From Pseudomonas fluorescens (GTDB lineage Bacteria > Pseudomonadota > Gammaproteobacteria > Pseudomonadales > Pseudomonadaceae), in assembly GCF_902497995.1 (NCBI RefSeq), contig NZ_CABVII010000014.1, positions 62,001-126,000 of the forward strand: 64,000 nucleotides of DNA. The letters are read 5' to 3'. This document shows positions 1 through 8,226 of the stretch, in pieces. The notes under the pieces are model-generated. The model did not search any database, was not told the origin of the DNA, and saw only the letters and a list, made by a program, of their open reading frames with translations. Each line of letters starts with the position of its first letter. The first letter of the stretch is position 1. A program made the translations under genes and the position numbers.

Positions 1-1338
1 TGCTTCGACTACCTGGTTTTCCAAGGCCACCGCCGAGACTTTCATCACACCGCGACCCAGGTTGCCTTCCATCACCCGCAAACCGCCCTCTGGCGAAAAC
101 GCGCGAGCGACCGGGCGCAGGATGGTTTCGTCGAGACTGTCGGTCACGCCTTCGCGCCAGACCAGTTCACCGTTATCAAGGAACGGTTCCTGGGTGTAGC
201 GACTCAGGCCATGGCCCATGACGGTGTTGACGTTTTCGTGGAGCAGCCCGGCTTCCAGCAGTTCGCGAATCAGGAACGACATGCCGCCCGCGGCCTGGAA
301 GTGGTTGATGTCGGCTTTGCCGTTCGGGTAGACGTGGCTCAGGGTCGGCACGACCTCGGAGAGATCGGCCATGTCCTGCCAGGTCAACTGGATGCCCGCC
401 GCCATGGCGATGGCCGGCATGTGCAGGGTGTGGTTGGTCGAGCCGCCAGTGGCATTGAGCGCCACGATCGAGTTGACCAGCGAGCGCTCGTCGACGATTT
501 CGCCGATCGGTATGAAGTTGCCGTTCTGCTTGGTCAGACGGGTGACCTGATGCGCCGCTTCACGGGTCAGGGCATCACGCAGCGGGGTGTTCGGGTTGAC
601 GAAAGACGAGCCCGGCAAGTGCAGGCCCATGACTTCCATCAACAACTGGTTGGTGTTGGCGGTGCCGTAGAAGGTGCAGGTGCCGGGGCTGTGGTAGGAA
701 TTCATTTCCGATTCGAGCAGCTCTTCGCGACTGGCCTTGCCCTCGGCATAACGCTGGCGCACATCGGCTTTCTGCTTGTTGGAAATGCCCGAGACCATCG
801 GCCCGCCTGGCACGAAGATCATCGGCAGGTGACCGAAACGCAACGCGCCCATCATCAGGCCCGGCACGATCTTGTCGCAGATACCCAGCATCAGCGCGCC
901 GTCGAACATGTTGTGGGACAGGGCCACGGCGGTGGACAGCGCTATCACTTCACGGCTGGCCAGGCTCAGCTCCATCCCCGGCTCGCCCTGGGTCACGCCA
1001 TCGCACATGGCCGGGGTGCCACCGGCGAACTGGCCGACAGAACCGATTTCACGCAAGGCCCTTTTGATCTGCTCAGGGAACACTTCGTACGGCTGATGCG
1101 CCGAGAGCATGTCGTTATATGACGAAACAATTGCGATGTTGGCGGCATTCATCATCCGCAGGCTGTGCTTGTCATCGCTGCCGCAGCCGGCGACGCCGTG
1201 GGCGAAGTTGGCGCATTGCAGCTTGCCGCGCATCGGCCCGTCGCTGGCGGCACCACGAATCAGTGCTAGGTAGGCTGCACGCGTGGCGCGGCTGCGGGCG
1301 ATAAGCCGTTCGGTGACCTCAAGGACGCGGGGATGCAT
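1..1338 (-). CDS. edd: Phosphogluconate dehydratase, partial (C-terminus beyond left edge)
   Basis: First enzyme of the Entner-Doudoroff pathway: dehydrates 6-phosphogluconate to 2-keto-3-deoxy-6-phosphogluconate in the cytoplasm. The frame reads open from ATG 1338 to the left edge (446 codons; the family is about 600 residues), so the C-terminus is missing. It begins MHPRVLEVTERLIARS and carries IlvD/Edd family motifs: CDGVTQGEPGMELS, LGICDKIVPG, and the ALNATGGSTNHTLHMPA block. The cysteines in the first two motifs are expected [4Fe-4S] ligands. It is divergent from gap across 220 bp holding two HexR-like operators, the usual Pseudomonas arrangement. Identity is clear. Confidence 0.96.
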   Translation of the reverse strand, partial: MHPRVLEVTERLIARSRATRAAYLALIRGAASDGPMRGKLQCANFAHGVAGCGSDDKHSLRMMNAANIAIVSSYNDMLSAHQPYEVFPEQIKRALREIGSVGQFAGGTPAMCDGVTQGEPGMELSLASREVIALSTAVALSHNMFDGALMLGICDKIVPGLMMGALRFGHLPMIFVPGGPMVSGISNKQKADVRQRYAEGKASREELLESEMNSYHSPGTCTFYGTANTNQLLMEVMGLHLPGSSFVNPNTPLRDALTREAAHQVTRLTKQNGNFIPIGEIVDERSLVNSIVALNATGGSTNHTLHMPAIAMAAGIQLTWQDMADLSEVVPTLSHVYPNGKADINHFQAAGGMSFLIRELLEAGLLHENVNTVMGHGLSRYTQEPFLDNGELVWREGVTDSLDETILRPVARAFSPEGGLRVMEGNLGRGVMKVSAVALENQVVEA

Positions 1339-1458
1339 GTGTAGAACTCCAGGCTAACGGATGTGGCGACCTGATTGTCTATGCTGAACAAGGGCCGTTG
1401 TATTTGGGATGACAGACGGTTTTCTTGATCGGTCGGACCAGTTGATTCAGGTCACTCG

Positions 1459-1473
1459 TTGTAGATCAAACAA
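1459..1473. promoter_or_regulatory. Putative HexR operator 1 (edd/gap intergenic)
   Basis: TTGT-N7-ACAA (TTGTAGATCAAACAA), which fits the HexR half-site pattern TTGT-N7/8-ACAA. HexR represses edd and gap in Pseudomonas and is released by 2-keto-3-deoxy-6-phosphogluconate. The site lies 121 bp from the edd start and 86 bp from gap. The match is seen; the assignment to HexR is inferred from the flanking genes. Confidence 0.7.
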
Positions 1474-1520
1474 AATATTGCCATTAAAATGGCTTGTTTT
1501 CTATTTTTATGCGAATAATC

Positions 1521-1535
1521 TTGTAATTCCAACAA
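1521..1535. promoter_or_regulatory. Putative HexR operator 2 (gap-proximal)
   Basis: A second TTGT-N7-ACAA element (TTGTAATTCCAACAA), ending 23 bp before the gap start. It would overlap the start region of a possible gap promoter (TTGTTT at 1494, TAATCT at 1516, 16 bp apart). Its right half runs into AACAACAA, which also looks like a Crc/Hfq CA motif if it is transcribed. Function is inferred. Confidence 0.7.
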
Positions 1536-1558
1536 CAAAACGACGGCGGCCCTGTTAA

Positions 1559-2560
1559 ATGACTCTTCGAATCGCAATCAATGGTTTTGGCCGTATTGGC
1601 CGTAACGTGCTTCGCGCACTGTATACCCAAGGCTATCGCCAGGACCTGCAGATCGTTGCCATCAATGATTTGGGCGACAGCGAGATGAACGCTCATCTGC
1701 TCAAGTACGACACTGTTCATGGCACGTTCGACGCCGATGTCCGGCACGATCGGGAAAGCCTGACCGTCAACGGCGATCGCATTTCGGTCAGCGCCATTCG
1801 CAACCCGGCCGAGCTGCCCTGGGCGGCGGAAAAGATTGATGTGGTATTCGAATGCACCGGTCTGTTCACCGACCGGGCCAAGGCCGCCGCGCATATTACG
1901 GCCGGCGCGCGCAAAGTGATCATCTCGGCCCCGGCCAAAGGCGCCGACGCGACGGTAGTGTATGGGGTCAACCACGATATCCTGCGTCAGTCGCACCAGA
2001 TCATTTCCAATGCTTCATGCACCACCAACTGCCTGGCGCCGGTAGCCCAGGTGTTGCATCGCGAGTTCGGTATCGAAAGCGGGCTGATGACCACGATCCA
2101 CGCCTACACCAACGACCAGAACCTGACCGACGTTTACCACAGCGACCCGTACCGCGCCCGTTCCGCCACCCAGAACATGATCCCGAGCAAGACCGGCGCT
2201 GCCGAAGCGGTCGGCCTGGTACTGCCGGAACTGGCGGGCAAACTGACCGGGATGGCCGTGCGTGTACCGGTGATCAACGTATCGCTGGTGGACCTGACCG
2301 TGCAGCTCAAGCGCGAAGCGTCGGCGGCTGAAGTGAACGCATTGCTCAAAGAGGCCAGCCGGCACTCGAAGATTCTCGGCTACAACACCCTGCCGCTGGT
2401 TTCCAGCGACTTCAATCACAACCCGCTGTCGTCGATTTTCGATGCCAACCACACCAAATCCAGCGGCAGGCTGCTCAAGGTCCTGGCCTGGTACGACAAC
2501 GAATGGGGCTTCTCCAACCGCATGCTCGATAACTGCCTGGCGCTGTGCAACGCGGAATAA
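1559..2560 (+). CDS. gap: Type I glyceraldehyde-3-phosphate dehydrogenase
   Basis: Oxidises glyceraldehyde 3-phosphate to 1,3-bisphosphoglycerate with NAD(P)+, downstream of the Entner-Doudoroff cleavage. The 333 residues are full length. The N-terminal Rossmann motif INGFGRIGRN is at 7-16, the catalytic block SNASCTTNCLAP has Cys154, and the active-site His is in MTTIHAYTNDQ. The C-terminal WYDNEWGFSNRM is typical. ATG 1559 is used because it opens the Rossmann strand directly, although no strong Shine-Dalgarno is visible. It is divergent from edd and followed 3 bp later by mgsA, suggesting co-transcription. It corresponds to the edd-linked GapA of pseudomonads. Confidence 0.96.
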   Translation: MTLRIAINGFGRIGRNVLRALYTQGYRQDLQIVAINDLGDSEMNAHLLKYDTVHGTFDADVRHDRESLTVNGDRISVSAIRNPAELPWAAEKIDVVFECTGLFTDRAKAAAHITAGARKVIISAPAKGADATVVYGVNHDILRQSHQIISNASCTTNCLAPVAQVLHREFGIESGLMTTIHAYTNDQNLTDVYHSDPYRARSATQNMIPSKTGAAEAVGLVLPELAGKLTGMAVRVPVINVSLVDLTVQLKREASAAEVNALLKEASRHSKILGYNTLPLVSSDFNHNPLSSIFDANHTKSSGRLLKVLAWYDNEWGFSNRMLDNCLALCNAE

Positions 2561-2563
2561 CCC

Positions 2564-3028
2564 ATGATCGGTATCAGCTTTACGCAAAAGACCCTGGCGG
2601 CGCGCAAGCGAATCGCCCTGGTCGCCCATGACCACTGCAAGGTATTTCTGCTGGACTGGGCCGAGCGCCAGAAAGACAAGCTGGCGCAACACGAACTGGT
2701 TGCCACCGGCACCACCGGATTGTTGTTGCAACAGCGCCTGGATTTGCCGGTAGAGAGCATGATCAGCGGCCCCCTGGGCGGCGACCAGCAGCTCGGCGCG
2801 CGAATCGCCGAACAACGGGTCGACATGCTGGTGTTCTTCTGGGACCCGTTCGAACCACAGCCCCACGACCCGGACATCAAGGCACTGCTGCGGGTCGCGG
2901 CGGTCTGGAACATTCCCGTCGCGTGCAACGAATGCAGCGCCGACTACCTGCTGAGCAGCCCGTTGATGGATCAGGCGCACCCGCACCGGATCCCGGATTA
3001 CGCCACCTATCTGCTGGGCCGCGCATAA
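2564..3028 (+). CDS. mgsA: Methylglyoxal synthase
   Basis: Converts dihydroxyacetone phosphate to methylglyoxal and phosphate, a bypass of lower glycolysis under phosphate limitation or sugar-phosphate overload. The 154 residues are full length. Family signatures are the phosphate-binding ATGTTG (47-52), SGPLGGDQQ with catalytic Asp74, and FFWDPFEPQPHDPD with His101. The start is 3 bp after the gap stop, so translational coupling with gap is likely. The pairing makes sense because both enzymes act at the triose-phosphate branch. Confidence 0.94.
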   Translation: MIGISFTQKTLAARKRIALVAHDHCKVFLLDWAERQKDKLAQHELVATGTTGLLLQQRLDLPVESMISGPLGGDQQLGARIAEQRVDMLVFFWDPFEPQPHDPDIKALLRVAAVWNIPVACNECSADYLLSSPLMDQAHPHRIPDYATYLLGRA

Positions 3029-3061
3029 ACCTTCACAAATCAGTGCTTGACCTGTCTAGCG

Positions 3062-3080
3062 GATGATAAGCATTATCATT
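3062..3080. promoter_or_regulatory. Putative Fur box upstream of the ECF sigma gene
   Basis: GATGATAAGCATTATCATT is a near-perfect inverted repeat (ATGATAA/TTATCAT) that matches the 19-bp Fur consensus well. It ends 25 bp before the GTG start of the ECF sigma gene. Iron-replete Fur would repress the sigma factor, as in fecI/pvdS-type systems. Site seen, binding inferred. Confidence 0.85.
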
Positions 3081-3105
3081 CGCTCGACATGGATCAGGTC
3101 CTCCC

Positions 3106-3633
3106 GTGAGTCAATCGCGCTTCAATCACGTCTTCATCGCCCAGCGAGTCTCTCTGCTGCGCACCCTGGAGCGGATGGTCAACAATCACAGCACCGCCGA
3201 AGACCTCTTGCAGGAGACCTACCTGCGCGTGACGCGGGCGCTCAGCGAACGGGCCATCGATCACCTTGAACCCTTCGTGTTCCAGACCGCCCGCAACCTG
3301 GCGCTGGACCATTTGCGTGCGCGTCGCATCCAGTCGCGCACCCTGCTCGACGACGTGCCGCTGGACGTAGTGCAGGCCGTTGCCTGCCCCGTGAGTAGCG
3401 CCGAGGACGCCGCCCATGCCGAACAATTGCTGGAGCGTTTGAACGTGAGCCTCAACCGACTCAGCGCCCGCCAGCAGCAGATTTTCATTCTCAGCCGCCT
3501 GCACGGTCACAGTTATCTGGAGATTGCCGAGAAGCTCGGCGTGTCGTTGAGCACCGTGCAGAAGGAACTGAAGCTGATCATGGCGATCTGCATCGGTGTC
3601 GCGCAAAGGCATGACAGCAGCGGCAAGCTTTAA
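3106..3633 (+). CDS. ECF sigma-70 factor, FecI type (iron/heme uptake)
   Basis: An alternative sigma factor expected to drive transcription of the adjacent TonB receptor. The product is 175 residues from a GTG start. Region 2 is visible around AEDLLQETYLRV (about 30-42) and FQTARNLALDHLRARR, and region 4 helix-turn-helix as GHSYLEIAEKLGVSLSTVQKELK near the C-terminus. A Fur-like box lies just upstream and a FecR-type anti-sigma gene follows, so the gene forms a cell-surface signalling unit. The order sigma, anti-sigma, heme receptor resembles HxuI-HxuR-HxuA of P. aeruginosa and HurI-HurR-BhuR of Bordetella; orthology is inferred from context. Confidence 0.9.
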   Translation: MSQSRFNHVFIAQRVSLLRTLERMVNNHSTAEDLLQETYLRVTRALSERAIDHLEPFVFQTARNLALDHLRARRIQSRTLLDDVPLDVVQAVACPVSSAEDAAHAEQLLERLNVSLNRLSARQQQIFILSRLHGHSYLEIAEKLGVSLSTVQKELKLIMAICIGVAQRHDSSGKL

Positions 3634-3636
3634 GCG

Positions 3637-3677
3637 ACAAGCTGCAAGCTAAACGCCGAACCGAACTTGCAGCTTGT
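3637..3677. repeat. Inverted repeat followed by a CTTGAAA triplet repeat
   Basis: A perfect 12-bp stem, ACAAGCTGCAAG (3637-3648) with CTTGCAGCTTGT (3666-3677), with a 17-nt loop between the sigma and anti-sigma genes. Three tandem CTTGAAA units follow at 3680-3700. It differs from the REP elements elsewhere in the window. It could reduce read-through into the anti-sigma gene or be a mobile short repeat. Confidence 0.7.
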
Positions 3678-3732
3678 GGCTTGAAACTTGAAACTTGAAA
3701 CTGCCCCTTAACGACCCTGCCGAGGAAACACC

Positions 3733-4686
3733 GTGACGGACACCCACCGCTCCCCTGCACGGGACCCCGCCAGCGCGATGGACCAGGCGTTGGACTGGCT
3801 GATCGTGCTGGGCAGTCCGAGCGAGGAACAGACCCGACAATTCCATGCATGGCTCGCTGCCGATCCCCTGCATGCCGAAGCGTTTGCCAAGGCCCAGGCG
3901 ATCTGGGACGGCCCGCACGTGCTGCAATGCGCACAAAACCTGGCCGCCCGACCGCCGAAGGTGACGGCCCTGTCGCGCCTGCGGCCACACTGGAAACCCC
4001 TGGCCACCGCCGCCGTGCTGATCCTCGGCTTGTTCAGCTTCAGCAACCTGCCAATGCGCCTGCAGGCCGATCACTTGACCGTGGTCGGTGAGCGCCAGCG
4101 CCTGCAACTGGAGGACGGTTCGAAAGTCCTGCTCAATACCAATTCGGCGTTCTCCAGCACCATCGACGATCAGCAGCGCGTAGCCCGCCTGTATCAGGGC
4201 GAAGCGTTTTTCGAAGTACCGGCCAATCGCGGCCAGCCGCTGCTGATCGACGCCGGCCCGGTCAAGGCCAGCGTGCGCGATACCGCGTTTGCCGTGCGCT
4301 ACCTCGATGGCGTGGCACAGGTTCGGGTGCAGCGGGGGGACGTCGACCTGCAGGCAACCCGCAGCGATGCGCGGGTTCGTTTGTCTGCCGGAGAAAGCAT
4401 CCGCATCGGCCCCAACGGTTTCGATCGCCCGGCCAGACTCGATGCCGCCACCGACCTGGCCTGGGTCCAGGGCCGGCTGGTGTTCGAAAACTGCCCGCTG
4501 AACCAGGTGCTGGCGGAGTTGAGTCGCTACTATCCCGGCTGGATCATCAACACCAACGAGCAGTTGGCCGACGTCGCGGTGACCGGCAACTACCGGCTCG
4601 ATCAGCCACTGGATGTAGTGCGTTCACTGGCCCACATTACGTCGGCCCGGCTCCAGGAATTCCCGGCGCTGGTGATCCTCAACTAA
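3733..4686 (+). CDS. FecR-family anti-sigma factor / transmembrane signal transducer
   Basis: An inner-membrane regulator that holds the ECF sigma factor and relays the ligand-bound state of the TonB receptor. The 317 residues start at GTG 3733 behind a GAGGAAA Shine-Dalgarno. The N-terminal cytoplasmic DUF4880-like segment contains QALDWLIVLGSPSEEQ and FHAWLAADPLHAEAFA. One membrane span lies at about 78-100 (LATAAVLILGLFSFSNL). The periplasmic FecR domain follows (VVGERQRLQLEDGSKVLLNT onward) and then a C-terminal STN-like segment (CPLNQVLAELSRYYPGW). It sits between the sigma gene and the receptor it presumably senses. Confidence 0.92.
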   Translation: MTDTHRSPARDPASAMDQALDWLIVLGSPSEEQTRQFHAWLAADPLHAEAFAKAQAIWDGPHVLQCAQNLAARPPKVTALSRLRPHWKPLATAAVLILGLFSFSNLPMRLQADHLTVVGERQRLQLEDGSKVLLNTNSAFSSTIDDQQRVARLYQGEAFFEVPANRGQPLLIDAGPVKASVRDTAFAVRYLDGVAQVRVQRGDVDLQATRSDARVRLSAGESIRIGPNGFDRPARLDAATDLAWVQGRLVFENCPLNQVLAELSRYYPGWIINTNEQLADVAVTGNYRLDQPLDVVRSLAHITSARLQEFPALVILN

Positions 4687-4755
4687 ATGAGAATTATTTT
4701 TACTCGATAGCTGAAGCTCGTACGTCTCGTTATAGCCAATGCAATTGATTCGCAT
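4685..4755. promoter_or_regulatory. Receptor promoter region with two weaker Fur-like motifs
   Basis: Between the anti-sigma stop and the receptor start there are two Fur-like stretches: AAATGAGAATTATTTTTA (4685-4702) and AATGCAATTGATTCGCAT (4738-4755). Both resemble degenerate Fur boxes. I could not confidently place the ECF promoter itself. Confidence 0.45.
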
Positions 4756-4808
4756 CTCTACATGCCAATCAGCACCTATAAAGATTCGTGCGACCCGGAG
4801 CGCTATCG

Positions 4809-7400
4809 ATGTCCTCTCGCCTTACCCGCCAGTCCTCTTCACCGTCCGGCATGCTGTCACTGCTGACCGCCGCCATCCTGATGGCCGGCAGCGCACCGTT
4901 CATAGCGGCTGCCGCCGACGGGCAGCCGACCCGCAACATGGCCGATTACTCGTTCGCGATCCCGCAGCAATCCCTGGTCTCGGCCCTCAATGCCTTTACC
5001 GCGGTAACCGGATGGCAAGTCGGCTTGCCGGCCGAACTGGGACAAGGCGTGGCATCGCCGGGTGTGCGGGGTTCGCTGCCGCCGGAGAAAGCCCTGGATC
5101 GCCTGTTGGTGGGGACCAACCTGAGCTATCGCAAACTGGGCAACACCAACATCGTCCTGGAAAAGCGCAGCGCCAGCGGTGCCATCAACCTGCAACAGAT
5201 GACCATCAGCGCCACGCGCCAGGAACAGAGCGTGGAAAGCGTGCCGGGCACCGTCACCGTTCATACCCGTGAAGAACTGGACCGCAACAACGTCAACACC
5301 ATCAAGGATCTGGTGCGCTACGAACCGGGTGTTTCGGTGGGGGGTGCCGGTCAGCGCGGCGGGATCAGCGGCTACAACATTCGTGGCATCGACGGCAATC
5401 GAATCCTGACCCAGGTCGACGGCGTCGAAATTCCCAACGGATTCTTCAACGGCCCTTACGCCAAGACTCAACGCAACTACGTCGACCCGGAAATCATCAA
5501 GCGCGTGGAAATCCTCCGCGGCCCGGCCTCGGTGCTCTATGGCAGTAACGCCATCGGTGGCGCGGTCAGTTACTTCACCCTCGACCCGGACGACATCATC
5601 AAGCCGGGCCAGGACGTCGGGGCACGCCTCAAGACCGGTTACAGTTCCGCCGATGAGAGCTGGCTCAAGTCTGCCACCGTCGCCGGTCGTGCCGATCGGT
5701 TCGACGGCTTGCTGCATTACAGCCAGCGCGACGGTCACGAAACCGAATCCTACGGCAGCAACAATGGCACCGGCCTGGCACGCACCGCGGCCAACCCGGA
5801 AGACGTGCGCGCCACCAACGTGCTGGCCAAAATCGGCTGGAACTACAACGACGACTCGCGCCTGGGCCTGACCTACGAGAAGTACAAGGACGACCGCGAC
5901 AGCGATCTGAAAAGCGCTTACGGCGGTCCGTTCTTCAATGGCCAGCCGACCATTCCCGACCGCATCCTGCCGGGCGGGATGTACCAGTGGCGCACCGGTA
6001 ACGACACGGTTACCCGTGAGCGTTTCGGCCTGGAACACCGCCTCGCCCTCGACAGCCTGCTGGCGGACAACGTCAAGTGGAGCCTGAATCATCAGGTCGC
6101 CAAAACCGATCAGAACACCACCGAGTTTTACTACCCGGTCTCCCACCAAGTGCTGCGAACCCGCGAAACGCTCTACAAAGAAAAGCAGTGGATACTGGAT
6201 GCGCAACTGGATAAGGGCTTCAGCCTCGGCGACACCGAGCACCTGTTGACCTACGGCACCACGATCAAGCAGCAGAAAGTCACCGGCTCGCGCAGCGGCA
6301 ACGGCACCTGCCTTGCGGTGTCCGGCAGTTGCCAGGTCATCGGTGCGGTCAGCCCGGGCGATGTGCTGAAAAAATCCAGTGACTTCCCGGACCCGACCAT
6401 CAACACCTACAGCCTGTTTGCCCAGGATCAGATCAGCTGGGACAAATGGACCTTCCTGCCCGGTTTGCGCTACGACTACACGCAACTCAAGCCGCACATC
6501 ACCCAGGAATTCCTCAACACCGTGGCCGCCGACGGTCGCGGCACCGTGAGCGATGAGAATAAAACCTGGCACAAGGTCTCACCCAAGTTCGGCCTGACCT
6601 ATGCGCTGACCGATCAATACACCTGGTATGGCCAGTACGCCGAAGGTTTCCGTACGCCGACCGCCAAGGCGTTGTACGGGCGCTTCGAAAACACCACCAC
6701 CGGCTACAGCGTGGCGCCCAACCCGAACCTGGAACCGGAAAAAAGCAAAAGCTACGAAACCGGCCTGCGCGGCAACTTCGAATCCGGTTCGTTCGATGTG
6801 GCGGTGTTCTATAACAAGTACCGTGACTTCATCAACGAAGATGCCATCACACCCGGCGACGACGAGCTGACCTTCCAGAGCCACAACATCAAGCACGCCA
6901 CCATCAAGGGCGCGGAGATCAAGGGTCGCTTGAACCTCGATGCCTTCGGTGCGCCACAAGGCCTGTACACCCAGGGTTCGCTGGCCTACGCCTACGGTCG
7001 CAACAACGACACCGGCGAGCCGATCAACAGCGTCAACCCGATGACCGGGGTGTTCGGTCTCGGTTACGACCAGGACACCTATGGCGGCCTGCTCAGTTGG
7101 ACCTTGGTGAAGAAGAAGGATCGCGTCGACGACAGCAACTTCAAATCGCCGGATGGCGTCAGCAGCCAATTCAAGTCGCCTGGTTTCGGCGTACTGGACC
7201 TGACCGGTTTCTACAAAGTCACCGACGACGTGACCATCAGCGCCGGCCTCTACAACCTGACCGACAAGCAGTACTGGCTGTGGGATGACGTACGCGGTTA
7301 TGACGGCGTCGGCGAGGCAGCCGTGATCAACCCGGCCAACCTTGATCGCCTGACCCAGCCGGGTCGCAATTTCGCGGTCAATCTGATCTGGGATATCTGA
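4809..7400 (+). CDS. TonB-dependent heme receptor with N-terminal STN signalling domain
   Basis: An outer-membrane active transporter, probably for heme or heme proteins, that also signals through the FecR-type protein. ATG 4809 is preferred over GTG 4788 because GGAG lies 9 nt upstream. The product is 863 residues. A signal peptide ends near AAAADG, the STN domain follows (about 40-120), then a TonB-box-like MTISATR, a plug with VEILRGPASVLYGSNAIGGAV, and a beta-barrel. The barrel has the heme-receptor FRAP/NPNL-type landmarks FRTPTAKALYG and NPNLEPEKS. No His lies between them, unlike many heme receptors. Cys501 and Cys508 sit in a likely surface loop. The adjacent heme oxygenase supports heme as substrate. 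Confidence 0.88.
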   Translation: MSSRLTRQSSSPSGMLSLLTAAILMAGSAPFIAAAADGQPTRNMADYSFAIPQQSLVSALNAFTAVTGWQVGLPAELGQGVASPGVRGSLPPEKALDRLLVGTNLSYRKLGNTNIVLEKRSASGAINLQQMTISATRQEQSVESVPGTVTVHTREELDRNNVNTIKDLVRYEPGVSVGGAGQRGGISGYNIRGIDGNRILTQVDGVEIPNGFFNGPYAKTQRNYVDPEIIKRVEILRGPASVLYGSNAIGGAVSYFTLDPDDIIKPGQDVGARLKTGYSSADESWLKSATVAGRADRFDGLLHYSQRDGHETESYGSNNGTGLARTAANPEDVRATNVLAKIGWNYNDDSRLGLTYEKYKDDRDSDLKSAYGGPFFNGQPTIPDRILPGGMYQWRTGNDTVTRERFGLEHRLALDSLLADNVKWSLNHQVAKTDQNTTEFYYPVSHQVLRTRETLYKEKQWILDAQLDKGFSLGDTEHLLTYGTTIKQQKVTGSRSGNGTCLAVSGSCQVIGAVSPGDVLKKSSDFPDPTINTYSLFAQDQISWDKWTFLPGLRYDYTQLKPHITQEFLNTVAADGRGTVSDENKTWHKVSPKFGLTYALTDQYTWYGQYAEGFRTPTAKALYGRFENTTTGYSVAPNPNLEPEKSKSYETGLRGNFESGSFDVAVFYNKYRDFINEDAITPGDDELTFQSHNIKHATIKGAEIKGRLNLDAFGAPQGLYTQGSLAYAYGRNNDTGEPINSVNPMTGVFGLGYDQDTYGGLLSWTLVKKKDRVDDSNFKSPDGVSSQFKSPGFGVLDLTGFYKVTDDVTISAGLYNLTDKQYWLWDDVRGYDGVGEAAVINPANLDRLTQPGRNFAVNLIWDI

Positions 7401-7529
7401 CCCTCTGTACCTCGCTGCGCGGTTGTTCAACGTCGCACAGTGAGGATTTTTTTACTCTGCCGCGACTGCTGATTCGTCTAGTTCATTAACGCAAATAATC
7501 CAGCACCAACTTTCAAAGGAAAGAACAGC

Positions 7530-8156
7530 ATGGTCTCCCAAACTCCCGCTTCCGATGTCAGTGAGCCAACGGTCCTGCGCTCCCAGCGCATCAGAGAGCT
7601 GACTCACGATCTGCACAAACGTCTTGAAGATACCGTCAGCGAATGGGCGCCTACCGAAACGCATGCCGGCTTCACACGGTTCGTCCAAATGCAGTATTTG
7701 TTTCAATCGGAGATCCAGGCGCTGTACCACGATGCGCAGCTGATCAAGCTCTTTCCGGACCTGCCAGAGCGCTGTCGGGTGAAAGCGGCCGAAGCCGACC
7801 TGGCGGATCTGGGGTCGGCTATCCCTGAAGCCGTTCCGGGCGCAATACAGTCCCCGACCCAGGCTCAGGCACTGGCCTGGATTCGGGTTTCGGAAGGCTC
7901 GAAACTGGGCGCTGCCATCCTCTTCAAACACGCTGTCGGCCTCGGCTACAGCCAGACCAGAGGCGCACGTCACCTGGCAGAGCCAGAAGGCGGTCGCGCA
8001 AGAGGCTGGAAAGCATTCAATGCCATCTTCGACAATCTGCAGCTGAGCGCCGAAGAAGAAGCCCAGGTGGATCAGGCTTCCAGAGACGCCTTCGCACGCC
8101 TTGAACTGCTGCTCAGGACAGTCGGAACACGCGCGACCAATGCTCAGCCGGCTTAA
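7530..8156 (+). CDS. hemO: Biliverdin-producing heme oxygenase, HemO/PigA type
   Basis: A cytoplasmic enzyme that opens imported heme to biliverdin, CO and iron. The 208 residues match the usual 190-210. The proximal helix reads LRSQRIRELTHDLHKRLED, where His29 fits the TxxxH position of the iron ligand and His26 is an alternative. The distal-helix signature EGSKLGAAILFKHAVGLG is present. The start ATG 7530 has a Shine-Dalgarno (AAAGGAAAG). It follows the receptor by 129 bp on the same strand, giving a self-contained uptake and degradation unit. Biliverdin regiochemistry cannot be read from sequence. Confidence 0.85.
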   Translation: MVSQTPASDVSEPTVLRSQRIRELTHDLHKRLEDTVSEWAPTETHAGFTRFVQMQYLFQSEIQALYHDAQLIKLFPDLPERCRVKAAEADLADLGSAIPEAVPGAIQSPTQAQALAWIRVSEGSKLGAAILFKHAVGLGYSQTRGARHLAEPEGGRARGWKAFNAIFDNLQLSAEEEAQVDQASRDAFARLELLLRTVGTRATNAQPA

Positions 8157-8226
8157 GTAAAAGCCGCCGTAACTGCGGAAAAACCGGTCGTTGAACACGA
8201 CCGGACACCCCCACGTATTGTTGGTC

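Noticed and set aside
4788..4808. Upstream GTG start for the TonB receptor
   Set aside because: It lies ahead of the GGAG Shine-Dalgarno that serves ATG 4809 and would spoil the signal peptide N-terminus.
4857..6572. 571-codon open frame antisense to the TonB receptor
   Set aside because: No recognised domain; the receptor frame has signal peptide, STN, plug and barrel motifs.
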